Assembly: GCA_903904765.1 (NCBI GenBank) | Contig: CAIVEA010000043.1 | Coordinates: 1 to 5,408, forward strand | Direction: 5' to 3' | Length of the DNA: 5,408 bases | Source: an uncultured Chloroflexota bacterium | Lineage (GTDB): Bacteria; Chloroflexota; Anaerolineae; Aggregatilineales; Phototrophicaceae | Part shown: positions 1 to 5,408 of the stretch, one piece after another | Layout: every line of letters begins with the position of its first letter | Numbering within the stretch: position 1 is the first letter of the stretch | Program-made: the position numbers and the translations under genes | Notes under the pieces: model-generated | Told to the model about the DNA's origin: nothing | What the model saw: the letters and a program-made list of their open reading frames with translations, nothing else | The model's database searches: none

Positions 1-54
1 CCAGTTCTCAAGAGTACCCTTCTGCCCCATGATACGCTCAAATAGATCAGACAT
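1..54 (-). CDS. 5' end of an unidentified small or cytoplasmic protein (partial, runs off left edge)
   Basis: Only the first 18 codons are visible, reading MSDLFERIMGQKGTLENW. The ATG is supported by an AAGGAGA ribosome binding site at 65 to 59, five bases from AGGAG to the start. It lies 48 bases after the stop of the membrane winged-helix gene on the same strand with no terminator between, so it is probably the third gene of the DUF2207 operon. The N-terminus is polar and charged with no signal peptide or membrane segment, which suggests a cytoplasmic or membrane-peripheral protein. I do not recognise the family from 18 residues and assign no function. Confidence that this is a real gene start is good because of the ribosome binding site, the conserved direction and the operon-like spacing. 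Confidence 0.7.
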   Translation of the reverse strand, partial: MSDLFERIMGQKGTLENW

Positions 55-58
55 CTTG

Positions 59-65
59 TCTCCTT
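59..65 (-). promoter_or_regulatory. Ribosome binding site of the partial leftmost gene
   Basis: The minus strand reads AAGGAGA, close to the anti-Shine-Dalgarno complement, ending four bases before the ATG at 54. It is the main evidence that the truncated reading frame at the window edge is a real gene. Confidence 0.7.
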
Positions 66-102
66 ATCGGCTAACCAGAGTTTATCGCAAGCATTCGGCA
101 CG

Positions 103-621
103 CTACGGCAAGTAGTATTCCGTCCCGCAGAATTTGCAATTCAACACACCCTTACCAACCAGTTTGATCTCGCCACCACAATTCCGGCATTTATCCAACT
201 CACGCAGTTGCTTTGCGTCCGAGGAATAGATGATACCCTTATCCCAGTTCACATAGCCGCTGAACACTTGCAGGCCTACCAGCTGGTGAATCAGGTTTCG
301 CACTCTATCCACGCTGATCTTCATCTCCAGTGCCAGATCAGCCACCGGCACTTCTCCCCGACTACGTACAATATCCAGCAGTTGCCGCTGCTGCTGCATA
401 CTGCTTTCTTCCTCTGATTCCTGCCCACCTTTGACATACAGATAAATGCCAAACCCGACCAGCAGCGCCACCGGAATAAAAGCAATCCCCGCCCCCACCA
501 GCGCCCCGCCACCGGTCAATTGCTGACTGGAAGCCTGCAACGCCAGCCATAGGCCAGCGATCACGGCTACAGCAAAACCGATCACAATCAGGATGACACC
601 TATCAACCTTCCAGTATTCAT
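103..621 (-). CDS. Two-helix membrane protein with cytoplasmic winged-helix-like domain and C-terminal zinc ribbon
   Basis: The 172-residue product has two hydrophobic helices (about residues 6-28 and 41-63) joined by a short Gln/Gly-rich loop. A charged, Glu/Gln-rich stretch (66-80) follows, then a winged-helix-like domain (about 78-133). In it, RQLLDIVRSRGEVPVADLA and 'ISVDRVRNLIHQLVG' look like HTH helices and 'SGYVNWDKGIIYS' looks like the wing. The end is a zinc ribbon with C145-x2-C148 and C162-x2-C165. Both termini are probably cytoplasmic. The winged helix plus zinc ribbon suggests binding of nucleic acid or a protein partner at the membrane, but function is unknown. It starts 33 bases after the DUF2207 gene, so the two are probably co-transcribed. 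The ATG at 621 has an AAGGAGAGG site upstream. The family assignment of the winged helix (PCI-like or HTH) is by eye only. Confidence 0.88.
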   Translation of the reverse strand: MNTGRLIGVILIVIGFAVAVIAGLWLALQASSQQLTGGGALVGAGIAFIPVALLVGFGIYLYVKGGQESEEESSMQQQRQLLDIVRSRGEVPVADLALEMKISVDRVRNLIHQLVGLQVFSGYVNWDKGIIYSSDAKQLRELDKCRNCGGEIKLVGKGVLNCKFCGTEYYLP

Positions 622-627
622 CGGCTG

Positions 628-636
628 CCTCTCCTT
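628..636 (-). promoter_or_regulatory. Ribosome binding site of the membrane winged-helix gene
   Basis: The minus strand reads AAGGAGAGG, with nine bases between AGGAG and the ATG at 621. It lies in the 33-base gap after the DUF2207 stop codon and fixes the start of the second operon gene. Confidence 0.7.
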
Positions 637-654
637 AAACCCGTTCTGGTTACC

Positions 655-2571
655 CTATCCAAATCCCCGGCTACCGCCACCGCTGCCACCACCGCCCCGG
701 CTGCCACCGCCGCTAAACCCTCGTCCGCCGCTGCCGGACTTTGAAGATGGCACACTGCTCATCACACTTCCTGCCGAGTTGAAAAAGTGAGTCAGACCGC
801 TGGAGATGTTCTCAAGGCCGCCACCAATCCCACGCGAAACATCATTCAGCCCCCCACCGCCCGCATGTGCCAGCGGCCCCGGCAATCCCGCACCTCCATC
901 GCCCATGTACGAAGGAACAGACGTACCGGGTCTATAGCCCCCGTGCCAGTGTCTGCCCATATAAGTCGGGTAATACCACGACGGAATCGGCACTGTAGCA
1001 ATACGACTGAACCGCTGCACCCACGAACGATCAATATCGAATGCAACCGCATAAGCCAGATACGTATCGAAATGTTCCGCCGCCGCACTCACATCCCCGT
1101 ACTTTTCGAGATTCTGCAAGTATTCGCGGAATGCTCTCCATTTTGCTGCTTCTTCCGCCCCCTTGCGCGTCTTGGCGGGCATCGCCCCACCCGCGAAGAA
1201 CATCACAAACCCCACAAATCCCAGCGAAAAAGGCAGGCACAAAATAGATTGCGACACACTATCTGCCAGATCGCTGGTCAGGAAACCTGAGAGCAGAGCC
1301 AACCCGAGCAGTACTAATCCGATACGCACATAGAATGAGCGCGTCTTTTCAGGGCTAGTTGTGAATAGGGATTCCGTCACCATTGCATCATATAGATCGC
1401 GCTGAAGGATGGGAATTTTCAGGTAGAAGCTATTCCTCATCGAATCGAGCGTGCGTTCCATCGCCCCTAACGGAAATACAGCTTCCATCAGGTGCTTCTC
1501 GAACGGCTTCAAATCCATCAACGACTTATCGGTACGCTTGAAACTGAAATGACTGCTCGGCCCCAACCATGATACCGCTTGCGTGCGCGTCTCCTCCATC
1601 ACCACATATCCCCGCCTCGCCAGATCAACCAGTGTCGAAATCACATCCCGCATATCCGCTTGTTCATCCAGTAGTGTCCCCACCAGCGCAGGCGGCAGCA
1701 CTGACGGTGGATCAGTCAGGAACGTGGGTACCGGGCCGATTTTCGGATCGCGTCCCCGCGTATACCACAGCGCATAAACACCTAGCACGCCACCGATAGA
1801 AATCAGCAACCCCAGCGCCACCAGAGCCGCATCAATCAGTGGTTTGGTGGTTTCCTCAAAAGCGCGTCGCTCGTCGAACGCATCTTGCCATCTGGCCTTC
1901 AACGCCGCCGGGTTATGCGGATACTGTACCCGAATCTCGAACGAATCATCTCCACGCAGTTGCTGCGTCGCCGTAGCCTTCACCGTCGTGCCGCGTATCG
2001 CCACCTCAGCAGCAGCGCCATACGTTTCCACTGGATCAACGCCTTCGCGGGGTGCAAATCCCGCCGGAAGCACAACTGTGATCGTGCTAGAACCTATCGG
2101 GAAACCATAGTGTTCAGAAGGGACGGCAATCCACCATAATTGATCGCCTCCCTCATACACTCGCAACGCCCCCGAAACGGTATAGCGAATCTCAAAACGG
2201 GCGCTTCCATCTGTGATCGGGGACAAGAAATAATAGGTGATGGATGTCCCATCGCTATCGCTGCTCACGCAATATGTGCCGGGACTTTGCGAACACCCCT
2301 CACGAAAAGCCTGCCCATCCTGCGAAACACTGATTCCACTGATACCATCGAGATTCGTAGATGGAATGACCGCCGAGCCAAAGCGAAACGTTCCCGTAAA
2401 ATCAATATCATACGCTTCCAGAACATTGAACCGATTACGTGCCGGATCAATGTTGTCAATCCGCACATCCCACGAGCGCCAGAACACCGAACGGGACTGC
2501 GCCAACGCGGGTTGAACAGTCACCAGTAAAATCATCACAGCGGACAGCAGCACCCATAATCGTTTTATCAC
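655..2571 (-). CDS. DUF2207-family predicted membrane protein
   Basis: The 638-residue protein begins with a Sec signal peptide (KR, hydrophobic core at about 6-20, likely cleavage after ALA at 24). An extracytoplasmic beta-rich domain follows (about 25-243; 'WDVRIDN', '[12 protein letters not shown]', '[12 protein letters not shown]') with one Cys pair, C93 and C101. A membrane helix spans about 245-268, followed by the positive, cytoplasmic YTRGRDPK. The next part (about 275-412) has the DUF2207 hallmarks '[11 protein letters not shown]' and '[15 protein letters not shown]'. Two more helices (415-431 and 442-463) lead to a cytoplasmic tail with '[16 protein letters not shown]' and '[17 protein letters not shown]', and it ends in a Gly/Ser/Arg-rich stretch. 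This order and length match DUF2207 (COG4907-type) proteins, whose biochemical role is not established. The start is GTG, chosen because it gives a complete signal peptide and has GGGAGGG upstream. It is the first gene of the leftward operon. Confidence is high for the family and nil for a specific function. Confidence 0.92.
   Translation of the reverse strand: MIKRLWVLLSAVMILLVTVQPALAQSRSVFWRSWDVRIDNIDPARNRFNVLEAYDIDFTGTFRFGSAVIPSTNLDGISGISVSQDGQAFREGCSQSPGTYCVSSDSDGTSITYYFLSPITDGSARFEIRYTVSGALRVYEGGDQLWWIAVPSEHYGFPIGSSTITVVLPAGFAPREGVDPVETYGAAAEVAIRGTTVKATATQQLRGDDSFEIRVQYPHNPAALKARWQDAFDERRAFEETTKPLIDAALVALGLLISIGGVLGVYALWYTRGRDPKIGPVPTFLTDPPSVLPPALVGTLLDEQADMRDVISTLVDLARRGYVVMEETRTQAVSWLGPSSHFSFKRTDKSLMDLKPFEKHLMEAVFPLGAMERTLDSMRNSFYLKIPILQRDLYDAMVTESLFTTSPEKTRSFYVRIGLVLLGLALLSGFLTSDLADSVSQSILCLPFSLGFVGFVMFFAGGAMPAKTRKGAEEAAKWRAFREYLQNLEKYGDVSAAAEHFDTYLAYAVAFDIDRSWVQRFSRIATVPIPSWYYPTYMGRHWHGGYRPGTSVPSYMGDGGAGLPGPLAHAGGGGLNDVSRGIGGGLENISSGLTHFFNSAGSVMSSVPSSKSGSGGRGFSGGGSRGGGGSGGGSRGFG
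658..738 (-). repeat. Gly/Ser/Arg-rich low-complexity coding repeat (C-terminal tail of the DUF2207 protein)
   Basis: Residues about 612-638 are almost only Gly, Ser, Arg and Phe, with repeated 'GGGS' and 'SRG' units and ends in SRGFG. In DNA this is an imprecise run of GGN and AGY-type codons (CCGCCACCGCTGCCACC on the plus strand). Gly-rich tails are common at the C-terminus of DUF2207 and TPM-type proteins. The tail is probably disordered and cytoplasmic. Length may vary between strains by slippage. Confidence 0.75.
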
Positions 2572-2575
2572 GCTA

Positions 2576-2582
2576 CCCTCCC
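2576..2582 (-). promoter_or_regulatory. Ribosome binding site that decides the GTG start of the DUF2207 gene
   Basis: The minus strand reads GGGAGGG, four bases before the GTG at 2571 (six bases from GGAG). The next in-frame ATG is at residue 14, inside the hydrophobic core of the signal peptide, and would remove its positive N-region. The GTG is therefore preferred. Confidence 0.65.
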
Positions 2583-2598
2583 GGAACGATTACAATCT

Positions 2599-2607
2599 AT
2601 TATAACA
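2599..2607 (-). promoter_or_regulatory. Extended -10 promoter of the leftward DUF2207 operon
   Basis: The minus strand reads TGTTATAAT, a perfect TATAAT with a TGn extension. It lies 27 bases upstream of the GTG start, so transcription would begin near 2592 and give a leader of about 20 bases carrying the GGGAGGG site. No good -35 box is present 16-18 bases further upstream (CCACTG at the 17-base spacing), which fits an extended -10 promoter of the main sigma factor. Seen by eye; activity is an inference. Confidence 0.6.
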
Positions 2608-2651
2608 TGCTTCCCTCGCATCAGTGGCGGCTACGGCGCGAAAGATGTATG

Positions 2652-2681
2652 ATGCAAGTCATAATGCAAATTGAATATACT
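2652..2681 (+). promoter_or_regulatory. Possible promoter of the LysM/glycoside hydrolase gene
   Basis: TATACT at 2676-2681 matches the -10 consensus at five of six bases. A weak -35 (ATGCAA at 2652-2657, three of six) lies 18 bases upstream. Transcription would start near 2688, just before the AGAAGGAG site at 2696. The -35 box also forms one half of an ATGCAA direct repeat (second copy 2664-2669). Weak support. Confidence 0.35.
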
Positions 2682-2695
2682 GGTCGGAACTCACG

Positions 2696-2703
2696 AGAAG
2701 GAG
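2696..2703 (+). promoter_or_regulatory. Ribosome binding site that fixes the start of the LysM protein at 2712
   Basis: AGAAGGAG lies eight bases before the ATG at 2712. The open frame extends upstream to 2439, but that part overlaps the divergent DUF2207 gene and lacks a signal peptide at its own N-terminus. An in-frame GTG at 2706 is only two bases from the site and is less likely. Confidence 0.75.
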
Positions 2704-2711
2704 TTGTGCTG

Positions 2712-4517
2712 ATGCGCCGCCAAACGGTTGCCTCATTGATGTTTTTGCTGATATGTGCAATAGGGATGACGGGTATCGTCTCCGCCCAGACCGATTCCAC
2801 TCCGCAGCCACTGGTAACGCCAGCGACAACCGAACTGCAATACACTGTTCGCCCCGGTGAAAGCCTATTCCGAATTGCAGTGCGCTTCGGGACAACCGTT
2901 CGCGCCCTCGCCGAAGCCAACGGCATCACCAACCCATCTCTCATCTACGCAGGGCAAAAACTCCGTATACCCGGCGTGCCTGCTGTCTCGCCCACCGCAG
3001 TACCACCAACTAGTATTCCACCTGCCACCGCCAGTTACACCGTGCAGCGTGGCGATACGCTCATTCGCATCGCCTTACGCTACCATACGACAGTTTCGGC
3101 GCTCACTCGTCTCAACAACTTGGGCAGCCCTAATTTGATATACGTAGGTCAGGTACTCAAAGTTCCAGACTCTGCCGCTGCGGCTCCCGTTCCGCAGGCC
3201 ACCACCGTCACCGAGGTACAGCCCCCTGCCGCCACACCCACACCGGCACAGGTCATGCAACCCGCACAACCGACAGATGTTCCTACCGTTGAAATCCCAC
3301 CAACCACTGAACCAACTGTCGAGATTCCGCCGAACCTCGAACCCACAGCCGTCCCGCCCGTTCCGCAGCCCGACGGTGGCGCAGTCGGCTACGGCTTTGA
3401 CTACGGCATCGAAGCCTTCATGGTAGATCAGGATGTCAGCGCCATCACCCAGACCATCCAATCTTTAGGGACAAGTTGGGTCAAACAGGTGATCTACTGG
3501 CGTGATTTTGAACCCGTTGAAGGCCAGATTGATTTTGCCACGCTCGATAACATAGTGGATACCGTTCACAATGCTGGCCTGAACCTGATGCTCACCATCA
3601 CCGCTGCCCCCGAATGGGCGCGTACCAGCGTCAACGAAAATGGCCCTTCAGATGACTTCAATAAGTACGCCACATTCGTTAGTGCGCTTGCCAGCCGTTA
3701 CGCGAGCAAGGTGCAGGCTTACCAAATCTGGAACGAGCCGAACCTGCGCCGCGAATGGAACAGCACCTCGCAGGCTATCGGCGCAGCCAGCTACATTCAA
3801 CTGCTCAGCACGGCCTACACCGCCATCAAAACCGCCGACCCGAACGCCATTGTCGTCAGCGCCGGTTTGTCCCCCACCGGCTTCAATGATGGCGTGAACG
3901 CTGTCAATGACCGCCAGTTCTTGACCGATCTGTATGCTGTTGGCCTCGCCAGCGTGTCGGATGCCATAGGCGCACATCCGCTAGGCTGGGCAAACCCGCC
4001 AGACTCGCTGTGCTGCGAAGCACCCGTCGGTGTCGCAACCCACTATCAAGACACCAGCTTCTTCTTCCGCAACACCCTCAGCGACTACCGTAACATCATG
4101 ATTGCGGCTGGCGACGGTTCCACACCCATCTGGGTGACAAAGTTCGGATGGGGAACCAGCGAGGACACCGCCGCACCGCCCGAAACACAAGTGTTCATCA
4201 CCTACACCTCGCTGGGCGAGCAGGCCATCTATGTTCCCCGCGCCTTTGAACTCGGCGCAGAAATGGGCTACATCGGGCCGATGTTCCTCAGCAATCTCAA
4301 CGCTTGTCAGACTCAACCCCAGAACGCCGAACCGTGCTACTACAGCCTGATCGGGCCGAACGGCGCACGTCCAGTATTCGACGCGGTGAAAAACCTCATC
4401 ACACCGCCCTTGCCGATGGATGCGACAGTTGCGGCATCCGAACCGCCGCCCACGCAAGAGATGATACCTACACAGGAAATTCTCCCGCAAGAACCAACCG
4501 CCACCCCATCTGGCTAA
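2712..4517 (+). CDS. Secreted protein with two LysM domains and a GH39/cellulase-like TIM-barrel domain, probable nucleophile substitution
   Basis: The 601-residue product has a signal peptide (MRR, hydrophobic core to about residue 21, likely cleavage after VSA at 25) and no lipobox Cys. Two LysM domains follow (about 42-88, '[17 protein letters not shown]', and about 108-153, '[17 protein letters not shown]'), which in known proteins bind the N-acetylglucosamine chains of peptidoglycan or chitin. A Pro/Thr/Val linker (154-223) leads to a clan-A glycoside-hydrolase-like barrel (about 225-562). The acid/base motif is clear: '[13 protein letters not shown]' with E342. The strand expected to carry the nucleophile reads '[12 protein letters not shown]', with K477 where such proteins normally have Glu. 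The tail (563-601) is Pro/Thr/Glu-rich with no anchor. Likely role: a cell-wall-attached glycan-acting or glycan-binding protein; the substrate cannot be read from sequence. It appears to be a single-gene unit ending at a strong terminator. Exact GH family (39, 5 or related) is uncertain. Confidence 0.9.
   Translation: MRRQTVASLMFLLICAIGMTGIVSAQTDSTPQPLVTPATTELQYTVRPGESLFRIAVRFGTTVRALAEANGITNPSLIYAGQKLRIPGVPAVSPTAVPPTSIPPATASYTVQRGDTLIRIALRYHTTVSALTRLNNLGSPNLIYVGQVLKVPDSAAAAPVPQATTVTEVQPPAATPTPAQVMQPAQPTDVPTVEIPPTTEPTVEIPPNLEPTAVPPVPQPDGGAVGYGFDYGIEAFMVDQDVSAITQTIQSLGTSWVKQVIYWRDFEPVEGQIDFATLDNIVDTVHNAGLNLMLTITAAPEWARTSVNENGPSDDFNKYATFVSALASRYASKVQAYQIWNEPNLRREWNSTSQAIGAASYIQLLSTAYTAIKTADPNAIVVSAGLSPTGFNDGVNAVNDRQFLTDLYAVGLASVSDAIGAHPLGWANPPDSLCCEAPVGVATHYQDTSFFFRNTLSDYRNIMIAAGDGSTPIWVTKFGWGTSEDTAAPPETQVFITYTSLGEQAIYVPRAFELGAEMGYIGPMFLSNLNACQTQPQNAEPCYYSLIGPNGARPVFDAVKNLITPPLPMDATVAASEPPPTQEMIPTQEILPQEPTATPSG
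3282..3332 (+). repeat. Duplicated PTVEIPP unit in the Pro/Thr linker
   Basis: Two copies of PTVEIPP (3282-3302 and 3312-3332) are separated by TTE. The DNA copies differ at several third codon positions, so the duplication is either old or kept at the protein level. The unit lies in the flexible spacer between the LysM pair and the barrel. Confidence 0.7.
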
Positions 4518-4539
4518 GTTGGCTGTCCTCCACAAACAG

Positions 4540-4568
4540 CAAGGCGAGTCAAATGACTCGCCTTGTTT
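4540..4568 (+). terminator. Intrinsic terminator in the convergent gap, possibly bidirectional
   Basis: An 11-base-pair perfect stem (4540-4550 with 4555-4565; CAAGGCGAGTC paired with GACTCGCCTTG) encloses an AAAT loop. The plus strand continues with a moderate T-rich tail (TTTATTTC, from 4566). It starts 22 bases after the stop of the LysM gene. On the minus strand the stem is followed by CTGTTTGT, a weaker T tract, so it may also stop transcripts from the WYL gene, which ends at 4598. Confidence 0.85.
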
Positions 4569-4597
4569 ATTTCACTGCCATTGACCAACGCTAATCG

Positions 4598-5408
4598 TCA
4601 GAATGACAGTGCCGTGTACACCGTTGCCAGTTTGAGCGCCTCAGCTGCCAGCTCATGGCGCAGCGCCGTCGGTTCTAGCACCTCGACCTGCGCTCCCCAT
4701 GACCGAATCCAGGGCATTAACTCATGCCAGTCCGAAACATGCAACGTCAACGTGCAGCGTTTATCATTCAGCGTTTCGATTTGCTGCGACGAATGCCACA
4801 GGCGCTCCCGCATCAACGGAGTCACTTCCGGTGCGAACGCCAGAACCACCCGTACACGCGGACTTCCTTCGCTTGTCAACACGCCCCAGATACTATCCAG
4901 AAATGGCCGCCGATCAAATTGTGCCGGAATCCCATACGTCGCATCCAGCAGTTTCGCACGCCGTATCGCATTCACCTTCACCGCGACCACAGACATACTA
5001 TAGTCGTCATAGCCAATGGCATACAGCGCCCCGCTAGTCGTGGACTCTACGAAATAGACCGAGAAATCACGCCCGTTCACTTCGCCACCATGCCCCAGCC
5101 CGCCCCACAACTTGATCTTGCGGCCTTCCACCCAGCCTCGCGTCAGCGTCTCCAGTGTCACCGCAAAATTGCGATCAATCGGGTTGCCTCGCGCCCAATC
5201 CGCAATGTATCCCACATGCCCCGACAGCGGCTCCGGTAATGACGCGCTCAACTTGGTCAGAGCAGCGATCAAATACGGGTTTTGCTGTTCGGCACTACGC
5301 GCATACGTCCGCGCAGAGAGAAATAGTGCCACTGCCTCATGAAAATTAAGCCTTACTGAAGCCAGATAATAATCGCGGTTGATGAAGAAGCGACCCTCTT
5401 GCTGTGTA
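4598..5408 (-). CDS. WYL-domain transcriptional regulator, C-terminal part (5' end beyond right edge)
   Basis: At least 269 residues are in frame up to the right edge with no stop, so the true start and the expected N-terminal winged-helix DNA-binding domain lie outside. An internal GTG at 5332 is not a convincing start: the residues before it ('RFFINRDYYLASVRLNFHEA') continue the family pattern. The visible part has a helical linker ('VALFLSARTYARSAEQQNPYL', about 26-46), a WYL-like beta domain (about 88-157; 'GALYAIGYDDYSMSVV', 'VNAIRRAKLLDATY') and a WCX-type C-terminal domain (about 183-258; 'RVVLAFAPEVTPLMRERLW', 'WIRSWGAQVEVLEPTALR'). WYL proteins sense ligands, often nucleic acid, and regulate transcription in DNA damage, phage defence and other stress responses. 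The strict WYL triad is not present; LYAIGY stands in its place. The target genes are not evident. The gene converges with the LysM gene. Confidence 0.88.
   Translation of the reverse strand, partial: TQQEGRFFINRDYYLASVRLNFHEAVALFLSARTYARSAEQQNPYLIAALTKLSASLPEPLSGHVGYIADWARGNPIDRNFAVTLETLTRGWVEGRKIKLWGGLGHGGEVNGRDFSVYFVESTTSGALYAIGYDDYSMSVVAVKVNAIRRAKLLDATYGIPAQFDRRPFLDSIWGVLTSEGSPRVRVVLAFAPEVTPLMRERLWHSSQQIETLNDKRCTLTLHVSDWHELMPWIRSWGAQVEVLEPTALRHELAAEALKLATVYTALSF

Noticed and set aside
787..1290. 167-codon open frame on the plus strand inside the DUF2207 gene
   Set aside because: It is antisense to the conserved DUF2207 coding region, rich in Arg, Pro and His, with no domain and no ribosome binding site noticed.
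2598..2603. TATTAT as a plus-strand -10 for the LysM gene
   Set aside because: It is the complement overlap of the minus-strand extended -10, has no -35 in the usual place, and would give a leader of about 100 bases. The TATACT nearer the gene is a better, though weak, candidate.
2439..2711. Upstream in-frame extension of the LysM protein reading frame (91 extra codons)
   Set aside because: It overlaps the 5' end of the DUF2207 gene on the other strand, lacks a signal peptide at its own start, and the ATG at 2712 has both a ribosome binding site and a proper signal peptide.
3981..4535. 184-codon open frame on the minus strand inside the LysM/glycoside hydrolase gene
   Set aside because: It is antisense to a well-supported protein, has a Cys/Trp/Arg-rich composition with no recognisable domain, and would run through the terminator side of the gene. 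It is a shadow frame.
4597..4607. Short palindrome GTCAGAATGAC over the stop codon of the WYL gene
   Set aside because: Four-base arms are too short to support a terminator or operator, and a strong hairpin is already present at 4540-4568.
4598..5332. Start of the WYL gene at the GTG at 5332
   Set aside because: The frame stays open to the right edge and the residues upstream of the GTG fit the WYL family pattern, so the GTG is an internal Val codon.

Overview
The window looks like a piece of chromosome from an uncultured or little-studied bacterium, most likely Chloroflexota (Anaerolineae-like). That placement is an inference from recalled gene types: an exported protein with two LysM domains joined by Pro/Thr linkers to a GH39/cellulase-like barrel, a DUF2207 membrane protein next to a small membrane winged-helix/zinc-ribbon protein, and a WYL regulator with an 'EAVALFLSAR' segment. 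Moderate GC, strong AAGGAG-type ribosome binding sites and two convincing sigma-70-like or terminator elements make it an ordinary bacterial region. I see no mobile element, CRISPR array, tRNA or rRNA.

Layout. On the left, a leftward operon of at least three genes starts at the divergent intergenic region: a DUF2207-family membrane protein (2571 to 655, GTG start), a 172-residue membrane protein with a winged-helix and zinc-ribbon tail (621 to 103), and a third gene of which only the first 18 codons are inside the window (54 to 1). The spacings are 33 and 48 bases, with a good ribosome binding site before each gene and no terminator between them. A perfect extended -10 promoter (TGTTATAAT) lies 28 bases upstream of the GTG start.

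To the right, a rightward single gene (2712 to 4517) encodes a secreted LysM-LysM-glycoside hydrolase-like protein. It ends at a strong hairpin terminator that also sits in the convergent gap with the last gene. That last gene (leftward, 5408 to 4598) encodes the C-terminal part of a WYL-domain transcriptional regulator whose start is beyond the right edge.

How the genes fit together. The leftward operon appears to encode a membrane-associated module of unknown role: an extracytoplasmic sensor-like domain on a membrane protein, plus a small membrane protein with DNA- or protein-binding folds. The LysM protein probably sits on the peptidoglycan. Its barrel keeps the acid/base motif WNEPN but has Lys at the place where the catalytic nucleophile Glu is expected (TKFGW rather than TEFGW), so it may be a non-catalytic, carbohydrate-binding derivative. 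No direct functional link between the operon, the LysM protein and the WYL regulator is shown by the sequence.
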